From Pinguiococcus pyrenoidosus (lineage: Eukaryota > Sar > Pinguiophyceae > Pinguiochrysidales > Pinguiochrysidaceae), in NCBI GenBank assembly GCA_019677205.1, contig JAAMXY010000203.1:1-32508 (forward strand): DNA of 32,508 nucleotides. Reading direction: 5' to 3'. Position numbers and translations under genes: made by a program. Below, piece after piece: positions 19,701 through 29,490 of this stretch. Each line of letters starts with the position of its first letter. Position 1 is the first letter of the stretch. The notes beneath the pieces are model-generated. The model was not told the DNA's origin. It ran no database searches and was given only the letters and a program-made list of their open reading frames with translations.

Positions 19701-22700
19701 GCTCAGCGCCTTCTCGAGCGCCTCGCTGGCGTCTCCTGGTACGTCCTCGACACAGTCCAGGACGACGTTCGGGTTCGGCGTGCTGATGTCGTGCGAGAGC
19801 ATCTCGCGGATCGTGAAGGCTAGCCCCCTCTTCACAATGAGATTGATGATGAGGGTGTCCGTGAGCTCGTCGACGTCCATCAGGCCACCACGCGCTGCCA
19901 TCTCAATCGTTGCGTCGTGAGGACGCCTCTCCAGATCCAGCTCGAATTCGTGCTTCGTCTGCTTCAAACTGAAGGTGATTCTCGAGGACTGCAGCAGCGC
20001 TCGCATCGTTGGCTCCCGCCCCGACTCCCTCGCGAGCGGGTGGAAGTTCACGAAGGCGTTTGACTTCGGTGCGGCGATGAAGACCTTCCACACCCACGAA
20101 TCCCTCCGTCCGTCCTTCAGCCGATGCGCATGCGATCCGGTCAGCCGGTCCTCCAGGTCTTCGTCAATGTCAGGTGGCATCGAGTTCTTCAGCAGCTCTT
20201 CAATCCACGGCACTCGGATCTCGAGGCTCATGATCTCCAGCGCGTAGGCGGTGAGCCTCCGAATGCGGATGCCGAGGTGATACAGGCCAACCTGGTAGGT
20301 CCAGAAGAGGTGTCGCGCGCGGCGGATGCTGGGTGCGAGCACCTCTTGGTACTTCACATCCTGTGCGGCGTAGTCGCGACTCACGACCGCTAGCTGAAAG
20401 GCCATGTTCTGCAGCCTCCTGGCTCCCTCGCACAGCAGCTCGACACGATACTGCAGCATTTGCAAGGTATGCGTGGCCCTGTCAATCACCGCGCTCTCCA
20501 TGATGTCGACGGCCGACTCGTCGGAGAGCTGCTTCTGCTGCAGCTCCAAGATCAGCTCCTTTTCGTTCAGGCGGAAACCCTGATTCAGGCGACTTCCATC
20601 GTTGCTCGTATCAAATCGGCCTTTCCTTCTCAGGGACGGCGGCGCCGAGCCGCCGCCAGGTTGCGTCGACTTCGGGAAGTTGACGTAGCTGAGGCTCTTG
20701 TCGAAGCCAGTCGCGGTGTCGCCGTCTCTGCTCTGCGAGCGCAGGTAGCGCAGGTCCACCAGCAGCGAAGACACGGTCAGGCTTCCGATCTTCCCCAGCA
20801 GCGAGTTGGCGAAGGACATCGCCGGAACTGGCCCGATTAGGAGATGGGTGCTCGAAGCATCGTCGTAGTCGCTTTGGGCGACCTCGCGAAACTTGTCAGC
20901 GCGAGGGACGTAGTTCGCCAAGCCGCCGAAAGCGATGATGTAGACGGTCGAGGAGGACAGGACGTGGATTGACGAGATTCGCTCCAGGGGAAGGATCATC
21001 GAAGTGGCACGCGCATCGATGTGCTGGCCGGGGGAAATCATAGCCGCTTCCTCGGCCTTCCAGGAGCTGGACCTGGCCGCCTGGTCAGGCCCGGAGCTAG
21101 AGCCTGGCCTCAGCGTCCGCACCCACGCCCTGCGTCGATGCTCCGATCCGTCGATGTCGCTCGATGTCGCGCTTGCGTCTTCCGCCTCCTCTTCAACTTC
21201 CGTGTAGATCCAGAAGTCGGTGGCCTCCGCCTCCGCGACTTGGTTGTGCAGCAACTCCCACGGACCTGTGAACGAGAAGCCCGGGATGCTCGGGATGTCG
21301 TTGAGATCAAGCAGGCTGCATTCCCCAGACTCGTTCGTGAAGCGAGTCTCCGCGGGCACCCACCGCTCCGTGTCTTGGTCGCGCACCTCGTTCTCGTACA
21401 CGCGAAACGTGATCTCGCCAGACGGCTTGAGCGTCGCGAAGTGATGCAGTCCGCCGCCGAGGAAATCCGCGGCCATGTGCACGTGCTCTTCGCTGTCCCC
21501 GGCAGACGAAGCGGGTCCGTCCGAATCGAGCTGCAGACGGATCTGCCGCACCCAGCGGCGGCAGCGGACGTAGGTATCCAAGCCCTTCTCCGACACGTTG
21601 CCGTCCTTGAACGCGTTGTGCAGCAGCCAGAAATCGAAGCCATAGCTCCATTCATGCTTGGGTGGCATGTCGATCGTCCAGTCGGAAGCCCACGAGTAGC
21701 CCATCGGGGGCTCCAGCTCCTCCAAGTATTTTACGGGGATCCTCTGCTTGCCGGTGATGCTCGTATACTTCCGCGGGTCATTCAAGAGCAGGTGACCCGG
21801 GTAGGAGCTTCCCCAGTCGAGGAACGGGTTAAAGCGCTGGTTCTCGAGCACTTCAATGGTCGCCGTCCGATAGCTTCCGCCTCCATCGTCCTCGCGAATG
21901 AGGGACAGCATGTTCAGTCCAGCTTCCGCGTCCGCGTCCTTCCGCCGCTTGCGAACGTGCAGGGGCATCTGGACTCCCATGTCCCGGTGCGCCACCATGG
22001 AGGAGTCCAGTAGCAGGTGGTCGTGGCTCAGAGTCACGCCGAACTGCGGCTCCCAGAAGGCCCCCGTCGCATCGTTCTCTTCCGTGTCCCCGGGCGACAC
22101 CGCGGAGGCAGGCCACCATGTGGACTCCGCTTGCAGTTTGACCATCTTGAAGCTGAATCGGGCGCAGTTGTTATTGTTGCTCATGTCGTCGGCCTTGGCC
22201 TCCTCTGCGTCCCCCAGCTTTCGACTGCCTTTCGTCTTCCGAGTTAAGCCTGGCACCATGCCAGTTCGCGTCACCTGAATCCGGGCGCTGACCTCGATGT
22301 ACCCCAGGCTTTTGCCATCCTTCGGCAGGACCTTCTGATTTGGGCCGAAGAGGAGCGGGATGCGCTTCTTCACGAAGCCGCCACCGGCCAGGATCGACTG
22401 CAGAGGAACGGTGCAGCTCCCAAGAAGATCGTCGCGAGAGATCTTGTCGGCGTCATACAAGGTGAGTTCGAACCCAACGAGGTCGCCCAAGCCGTAGAAA
22501 GGCTCTGAGCACTCCACGGCCTTAAAGTTCGACCCGCCAAGTTCGGAGCGCGACACGCGCTCCTGCGCCGCGTCGAGGATGAACTCCTGCTCGAACGATG
22601 GATCACAAGTCTTGTACACGGTGCTTGTTTGCAGTCTGATGCCCTCCACGCGGACGCCTTCTGCGTCGTAGGCTCGAATTTTGACGTACGGATCGGACGT

Positions 22701-25700
22701 GCCGCCCGTGTCCGCAGCGAGCAGGCCCTCGGCCCGGTGAATCGTGAGCGAAATCCTGCGACTGCATTTGCTGAAATCCACAGTGCTGTGCTGGTACGCC
22801 AGCGGGGTGCTGCTGAACGTGGCCAGCGGGACGCAGTGCTCGCCGAGATAGATGGACCGCTGGGACCCCGAAGATCGGGACGCCGACTTCGAATAGGCGG
22901 TGATCAGCAGGGAGGCGTTCTCCCTGAGGTCGCTGGTCAAGCCAAAGTTGACGTTCTGGTTCCAGAACGGATTGTAGCCGCGCTGCACCGGCAGCACGAC
23001 GGGCGCTGGGAGCTCAAAGTGCTTGTACAGATCCGAGCGAGCTTCCAGCCCGTTGTGGCCGAGGACAACCTGCAGGACCAGGAAAGGCTTCGCGCTGCGA
23101 ATGTCCAGCCCCGATGCTGTGCGCCCGGCCTCGACGGTCTTGACTTGACTGAAGGCGTCCCGGAGCGCGGCGTGCTTCACACGAAGAGAAAGCTGGTAGG
23201 CCGCCACGGGCCCCGGCGCATCAGAAACACCGATCGCGTCCACCTGAGACAGGTCAAGGACCTCGTCCTTGCCGATCGAGGCGGCCTCGATCCGCGCAGT
23301 GCCCCGCTCCCCGCTGAGCTCCAGGTGGGCATCTGCCCAGACCTCCGACTTGCGACGCCCCCCCGTCTTCACGAAGCCCTGCATGCGGCCCAGCCGCTCC
23401 ATCTCGTGGGTTCCATTCCGAATCCGCATCCTCACCATCGAGGTGTCGCCCTCGACGGATAGGGGCAGATCGAACAACGAGCGCCTCCCCGCGCCGGGCG
23501 CGGAGAAGCCCGTGCGCTCCAGGGAGGACTTCTCACCTCGGTCTCCGCAGAGCAGGCGGAGGCGGGTCCACATCTGCAGGTACGAGAATCGGCTCTTGCA
23601 CATGATGAAGTAGAGCGTGTCCCGCAGCCGAAAGTACATCATGTTGTTCGGAAGCGAGTTGTCCGGGCGTCGGAAAGAATTCCATATGCGGCGATCTTCC
23701 AGGCCTTCCAGCTGTGCGTCGTTCGACAGGAAGCAGCGAAAGCGATCGCTGTCTCCCACCGTTCGCGTCCCCGCGCCCACCAGAAGCAGAGGAGGCTCCA
23801 AAGTTGGATTGCTCGCCTGCGCGATGTCGTCGATCTCCACCGACGGCGACACCGACACGATCGTCCCTTCCTCGTCCGTCCTATTCCCCAGGATCGAGGC
23901 CCTGGTGGACACTCGCGAGCGCAGCCTACTCAGGACCTCGGTGCCGCTGCTCGTGATTCCCGGAATGCTCTCGTGCGACTGCATCTCCACCGTCTGGAAG
24001 TATCTCATCTTCGTATAGGGATAGACAACGGTGGCTCCACAGGTGGACACGTCCACGTGTCCCGGGTGCGTCTCCATGTTCCGCTGCGGGTCGAGGCCTT
24101 CTCGTGAGAGGCGCTTAAGCTCGAGGACGACCGACTGAACCTCCGACAGAGTACAGAGGCAGGATGCATCGGTATGCTCGGAACTCCCCCAAAGCCACGC
24201 GCTCTCACATCCCATGCCGAACACCCCGGCGTCGGCCAAGAATGCCGGGGGAAGGCTCCCAAAGCCCGCTTTCGCCGAAGGGGTTGCCGGTGCCTTCCCT
24301 GCGTCGCCCACTGAGAGCTCCTGCGACGTATTGTTCTGCTTGATTTTTGGCAGGAAGACCTCCAGCATCTTTACTGCAGGATCATCCTCCGCGAGCTCCG
24401 GGATACCCCCTTCACCTTGCAGATACCGCTGCACCGGGCTCATGATGCTCAGGAAGAGGAACTCGACCGTGCTGGTGCACAGGCCGCCCCGCCTTGGGGC
24501 CTGATCCGGGACGTTGACGTCAAGCACGGTGTTGACGCCGTGAAGAAGAGCGTCGAGCTCTTCATTCTTCCTGCTGGTGAGATCCACGTCCTGGTCGACG
24601 GTCTCCTCGATGAAGCCGCGCTCCGCTTCGGTCCTCTGCAGCGATCGAATGGCCGGGTTGGAGTTCTGCCCGACGGCGTTGAGGGACTCGTCGCTCTCGA
24701 AGGTGGAGCTTTGGCGGTCAATCTTGCTGAGGGACGCCCTGTCCCCACCTCCAGAGATGGTCATCTCGTCGAAGACATCGCGCTGGGCGGTGTACTCCAC
24801 TTTCCGCGCCTCCGCCACTTCGAAGCTGGAGTCGGCCGAACGCGGAGAATCGGGCTCGTCTTCCGGATCCACGTACCGCTTCCATGCGGGCGTGCGCAGC
24901 GCGGCCATGACGTGAAACATGCGGCGGAGCATGAATTGGAGGTGCAGGGTGCCCTTCCCTCCCTGGATCGGGTACCAGCCGTCGACAAAGACGTCCGTGG
25001 ACAGGCGCGAGACGTCCACGACCACGGCACCGAGCGGATCGTCCCCGGACGTGGCGTCTTCGTCGAAAATCGCGAACTTGACGGTCCGTCCAGTATGCGC
25101 CATCGTGAGCCCGACCACGCAATGGAACTTTGGGTTGAGCGTCTGCCATACGACCGGTGTGGTAGAGCGGTATCGCCCACAGGAGATCCGCACGTACGGA
25201 TCGGAGGAGAAGGTCCAGTCCGCAGCCGCGAGACCCTTGGCTTGCACGACGTTGCAGTACAGGAAGAACGGAATCGTCGTGCGGAAGCCATGCTGGGATC
25301 GCAGGTTCGCGAGACTTACAATCTCCCCGGTGTCTGTGTTGGCGACTTCGATGGAGCCCGACGAGCCGGGAAAGAGCCGGCGGATGAAGACTTCGTGCTG
25401 CCCTGCGGCTTCGTTCTGTCCGGCGAAGTGGATTATGGGAGCTCCCTTGGCGGCCATGTCATGGCGCATCCCCAGAGAAATGACTTCCCCGTCGTCGATG
25501 AGCCGCTGGGCCTCCTCCACGGGCACGTGGGACTCGCCCATGATATCATCGCGCAGGGGCGCGGACACGAAGGCTCGTGCGAATTCCGCGTCCTGCTTGT
25601 TGTGAATGACCTCCTCGGCCCAGCCCACCACGAAGCCTTGCACGCTCCTCCGATTGCACATGACCACGCGCATCCCGACCTGCACCGAAAGGGCGATCTC

Positions 25701-26117
25701 CCGCTGGATATCGTAAAGATCCTCCTCGTCGCTGTCGCGGCTGGTGCCGGGCAGCCGCCGGACGGACAGATACGACGGGTTCTCGTGCCTTTCGAACTGC
25801 AGCCCGAGCTCCACGCCCTTGACGATCGACAACTCGATGTACAGGAGCGCTCTCAGGGTGATGGTGCCCTGTCTCTGCGTCGTCCGGATGTCTCGCAGCG
25901 TCGAGTACGGCTGCAAGGGTGAGCCCATGTACGCCAGAGACAGCACGCGCAGCCTCAGGGAGCTGCCGCCCGCCGCACGATCTCCGGCGCGCTCCAGCTC
26001 GTCGTTGGCCTTATGCACAATGTCATTAATCCGCATGGACCACTCGCAGTACAACGTGAGAGACCTTCGGCTGAGCCGCAGCTGGACCACCGCATTCTCG
26101 TTCTGGGTAGCAGCCAT
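16756..26117 (-). CDS. Giant multi-C2, tandem-DysF protein with Munc13-like helical region, about 3079 residues
   Basis: Exons 26117-17011 and 16888-16756. In order: a beta-grasp/ubiquitin-like N-terminus (about 9-92); C2-1 (283-398) with Ca ligands ADWTFSSDPYV and FDEDATSGDD; an acidic linker; a degenerate C2-like segment (1007-1109); C2-3 (1120-1278) with DTGGTSDPYV and YDADKISRDD; two DysF units (1418-1531 with ENQRFNPFLDW and RCRRWVRQ; 1568-1673 with YENEVRDQDTERWVP and RRRAWVR); a roughly 1,000-residue helical region (1850-2855) whose end (LRSDVERLETFVDD) resembles Munc13 MUN/MHD2; and a C-terminal C2-4 (2936-3061) lacking most Ca ligands. C2 and DysF proteins act at membranes; Munc13 primes vesicle fusion and ferlins repair membranes. 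A Ca-regulated membrane tether is the likely role. There is no convincing transmembrane segment, unlike ferlins. ATG 26117 is the first in frame. Confidence 0.82.
16889..17010 (-). other. Single 3'-terminal intron of the giant gene
   Basis: The donor is GG/GTACGT; the acceptor is a long pyrimidine-rich run ending GATTTCTAG, 122 bases in all, phase 2. Read through, it would encode a false hydrophobic tail (LLLFLLFLLFLRFLG) and end the frame at 16827. Spliced, it adds 43 residues, including MDVPLQPTGLVGVTLS, which supplies the last strands expected of the C-terminal C2 domain. Confidence 0.85.
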
Positions 26118-27223
26118 CTCCACGGCCCAAGCTCCCGAAGCGCCTTGCGTCTACGTCGTGTCCGAGGCGCCTCTGAAGCGTCGCACTGAACTGGGGGGGC
26201 GAACTCCAAGCGAGAAACTCGCTCCGCTCTTTCACGTTCGCGCGGGTTCCGCGAGGCTCGCGACGCGCACTCCGCCGCAGCTACGCTGTGCTATTGCGAA
26301 TCACCGCGCATCAATCGCGTACGTCACGACAGTGTGGCGTTGCGCTGCAGTACCCAAGGGGACACTGAGGGGAGAGCTTGCGGCGCCTCGGGTTTGCCAA
26401 ATGGCGGAGGTGGAGTCGAACCGCTCCCAGGGTGCAACATTTCCGTTTTATCATATAAAAACTAAAATATTCCACAAAGTATTTGGTCTCCAATCAAGAC
26501 CAATATTTGTAGATATCGCTTTATAGTAGACAAATAAATTATAATTTGAAATTTTTATTTGTGAAGTATTTTAACATAAGATTGTTCAAATGGAAGTTGA
26601 CATGTTTCCCCACCGAATTTTGCCTCTGCTTGCGAGGATCTTTCTCTTTCCCCTTCTTCCTCTCTTCTTCTTCTTCCTCTCTCTCCATCCGAGTCGCCTC
26701 CAGAGCGCCATACGCGACATGCCAATGCCTGCAGCAGACCTTGGCTTCTTTCACGAGGTATTTGTGACTGCCTTTCCTGTCGTCGGAGGGGCCTCGAGAA
26801 GATCCTCGAGTATGGGGTAGCGGGGGAAGCTTGGAATGGAACTGAATGGAATGGAATGGAATGGAGCCTTGCTACCCTGTGCCTTTGATGCTCTCGAGCC
26901 TTGGGGCCGTTGGCTCCGGCGTAGCCCAGTTGATGCAGATCTTCCGTCGTCACTTGCCAGCTCGGTCTCCATCCTCTCCGTGGAATCTCAGCCTCGCTCC
27001 CGCATGCCTCTCTCCATGCGCGTGGCCGAACAGCAAGACTTTCATGGATTGCGACTGGTTCTGAGCGCCCGGACGTAGCCTTCACCTTTGGAGGCTCGTA
27101 GCTTGCGACAGGTCGTGTTGCAGTCTCGTTGGGACTTCTGATATCAATACCACGCTTCTTCAGATGAATGGCGCGACATGCTTTGCGGAGTCTCCAGCCT
27201 GCGGATCCAAGGTCAATGGCGCT
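26118..27223. other. Spacer with AT-rich island, GGAAT repeat and lone B-box-like motif
   Basis: The 5' flank of the giant gene and the 3' flank of the next minus-strand gene. An AT-rich island covers about 26443-26595. The minus strand at 26422-26412 reads GGTTCGACTCC, a perfect match to the polymerase III B-box/T-arm core, followed by CACCTCCGCCA, but no complete tRNA can be folded. A GGAAT-type microsatellite lies at 26832-26866. A minus-strand open frame (27085-26555) has no domain-like features and is not called. Confidence 0.5.
26832..26866. repeat. TGGAA pentanucleotide microsatellite
   Basis: Six to seven units of TGGAA with one interruption (ACTGAA). Simple sequence in an intergenic spacer. 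Confidence 0.8.
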
Positions 27224-29104
27224 TTAGTAGACCAGCCAATTGATCAGACACCACAGCAGCGCGAGCTTCTGCCTCGAGGCCAGGCTTCCATCTACGCCGG
27301 CCTTCTCGAGCAACCAGTCCGGCGCTCCGAAGACCAGGAAGAGGGTAGTGGTTGTGGTCACGAAGATGCCCTGGCTGTACTTGAGGAAATGGGGCGGCAC
27401 CAAGCGCCCTTTGTTCACCCGCGGTACTGCAACGTTGGTCCCTTCTGGAACAGTGACAATAACGTCCGCGAACCTCTTCAAGTCCCAGTAGATCAGGTTC
27501 CGTAGGATGTAGATGGGATTGACCAGGCTATTGATGTTGACGTAGTCTCTGTAGTATCGATTGGGATGGTCGTTGGGCAAGACCTGCTCGTAGTACACGA
27601 CATGCACGTTGCTTCCCCCCTTCTTCCCCCGAAAGTACTGATCCTCGAGCGTGTCCACGAAAATTGCCTGCACATGCAGGCAATTTTCGGCGGAGAGAAC
27701 AAGCCACAAGCCACAGGCCACAAGCCACAGAGCTTGTCAGGCAATTCCAGGATTTCCAGCAGAAGCGAGACAAGCGTGCGACGCACCTTGGGATAAAGGC
27801 GAGAGCGGTGAATTAGTCCTGCCCACTTCATCCCCAGAGACGTCCACTGTGCGCAGTTGCCTGCCAAAACCGTGGAGCGGAAGCCAGGTCCCACGTGTCT
27901 ATTGGAGGCGACGTGCCAGACATGTCAGTGCGCCGCCGCTCGGCTCACAGATTGAAAGCGGGCAGACCTCAATCTGGGGAAATTCTCCTGCATCCAGCTC
28001 AGCGTTCGACCCCCCAGAAGTTGAAACTGTGCAATTGCCCCCCTGGAGACAGCAGGCCAAACATCGATCAGATCGGTGAGGCTTCACGAAAGCCTGGCAG
28101 AGAAGGCGAGGCAGGCAAGCTTTCGTGGTACGGAATGCGTTACTCGCGGCCACACCTTGAGCCCGGTCCTGCAACCCTGTCCCCAACACGGCTCCTTTTA
28201 TCTAACGCCATGAAGTACGCGTGGAGGGCCTCGGTGGCTCCGGAAGGCGCCTTCTCGATGCGGACGCCGACCATGGCGCCATTGTACAGCCCCCCTTGCT
28301 GGTTGCCTGCAAGGTCGCGACCATGAGGCGCTGCCTCGCCCTCTACCGAACCCTTTGCCTCGCCCTCTGCCGAACCCTCGCTCTTCGCCCGCCATCGACG
28401 GTTGCGAGCTGCTTACCAGTGTCGTAGTGGTACGTCCCATAGAGGTAGTCTTGTGGATTCGACAGGTTGACCAGCTGCCCCCCCGGGAGATGCAGACCCT
28501 CCCCGCCGAGGATATTCATGCAAAACTACGCGGGCCCCAACGTCCGTTAGCCGCGATGCTACTGCCGCGCAAGGTCCCGCTCGCATCAAACCTGTCGGCC
28601 GTCGGGCAACGTGTATCTGATGAGCCCGTGTCCGAAGCGAAAAAGCAGATGGTGCGCAATCCAGCCCAGCAGGTTGCCTCGATACGCCTTGTGCTCGGTG
28701 AACAGGACCTCCACGTCGGGCGGTCGCCCAGACGTCGCCCCGGCATTGGAGAGTCGCGCGATCGCCAGATCCACTTCCGCCAAGATGGACTCCTTGTTGG
28801 ACACCGGAGAGCCGTTCAAGGCCCCGAAGTCCTCCGGCACGCTCGATCGGGGCGCAAACGCCTCCACGTCGGGCAGGCTCTTGCGCTCGTGACGGACCTG
28901 AAAGCCCAGTTGCGCCCGGAGCTGCGTCCGCTGGCCCAGTCGCCGTCCAGTCCTTCTCTGAGACACGGCTTGAGGCACGAGACTGGCAGCTGCACGACAA
29001 GCAGCATCGACGCACCAGGTAAAGGCGCCGCATGAGGCGAAGATGGCGCATTGTGGCTGCCGAAGCCCCTCAAGGGCGTCCAAAACGAGAAGCGCCGATG
29101 TCAA
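27224..29104 (-). CDS. Conserved-looking unknown protein, at least six exons, C-terminal membrane segments
   Basis: Exons: (5' end unresolved)-28592, 28525-28417, 28306-28207, 28042-27968, 27898-27787, 27667-27224; phases agree at all five junctions. The spliced reading gives non-repetitive sequence: FTEHKAYRGNLLGWIAHHLLFRFGHG, then LNILGGEG-like MNILGGEG, LPGGQLVNLSNPQDYLYGTYHYDTG, NQQGGLYNGAMVGVRIEKAP, AGNCAQWTSLGMKWAGL, YPKAIFVDTLEDQYF, and a C-terminal part with ILRNLIYWDLKRFADVIV and hydrophobic segments near LVPPHFLKYSQGIFVTT and KLALLWCLINWLVY. The pattern of conserved-type Gly/Trp/His/Asn residues suggests an old family, perhaps plastid- or membrane-associated, but I cannot name it. 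The frame of the first exon is open to 29143 yet contains no ATG, so at least one more 5' exon must exist. The 27967-27899 intron (69 bases) was chosen over a 50-base alternative because only it keeps the frame. Confidence 0.68.
27658..27689. repeat. Perfect 15-bp inverted repeat spanning a 3' splice site
   Basis: Two perfectly complementary 15-base arms (27658-27672, 27675-27689; arm CGAAAATTGCCTGCA) are separated by two bases. In the minus-strand transcript the acceptor TGCAG/GCAATT of the last intron (exon start 27667) lies in the 3' arm, so folding of the pre-mRNA would bury it. Confidence 0.9.
27701..27732. repeat. Short imperfect repeat AAGCCACA within an intron
   Basis: Four near-copies of AAGCCACA/GGCCACA, inside the intron 27668-27786 of the unknown multi-exon gene, next to the inverted repeat. 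Simple sequence. Confidence 0.7.
28332..28378. repeat. 24-base tandem duplication within an intron
   Basis: Positions 28332-28354 and 28356-28378 are 23-base copies differing at one site (CTCTACCG versus CTCTGCCG). They fall wholly within the intron 28307-28416, consistent with that stretch being non-coding. Confidence 0.85.
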
Positions 29105-29490
29105 AGTCGCAAGCCCGCCAAGCTCCCATGAAGTGCAGCCATGCTACGGCCGGACAAGCCTCCGACAAGCGTGCTGAACGGACCTTGATTGGTCCATGTG
29201 GCAACCTTTTAATGTTAATCAAAAGCTTCGAGCGTCGGAGAAGCGATCAGCTGATCCCATTTTTAGTAGAGTGTGCGAATATGCGAATTCGTCAGGTGTC
29301 CTTCCGTCACGGGGCTTTGCCAGGATCGTTGTCGGCCGGGGTTTTCCCGCCTTCGCGGCCATTTCGACCATTTGTGGATTCACCCGCGAAGCGCTCTGCT
29401 TGCCAATGGCCAGCTCCGCGCTGTCGTTCCTCATGGCTTGGAACTCGCCCGCACTCTGAGGAGCCGGAGAGAGCTCCTGCGCGGCGCACC
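29105..29490. promoter_or_regulatory. Divergent promoter/leader region
   Basis: It lies between the unknown minus-strand gene and the plus-strand WW-domain gene. An ATTGG/CCAAT element at 29188-29192 sits inside the small palindrome GGACC...GGTCC (29181-29194). The missing first exon of the minus-strand gene may lie here. The WW gene's ATG is in the strong context GCACCATGG. Confidence 0.4.

Noticed and set aside
18081-19823. Long open frame (580 codons) on the plus strand inside the giant gene
   Set aside because: It is antisense to the C2/DysF/MUN frame, has no domain character and is explained by GC-rich third positions in the real frame. The same holds for 24417-25922 and 21021-22013.
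26400-26530. A tRNA gene on the minus strand
   Set aside because: Only a T-loop-like core is present. The T-stem mispairs, and no matching 5' acceptor strand, D-arm or anticodon arm was found.
26832-26866. Satellite DNA of the GGAAT type
   Set aside because: Only a few units are present, so it is an ordinary microsatellite.
27899-27948. A 50-base intron with donor GTGAGC in the unknown multi-exon gene
   Set aside because: It shifts the next exon out of the frame that continues into YPKAIFVD, and it is shorter than every other intron modelled. The 69-base intron from 27967 keeps phase.
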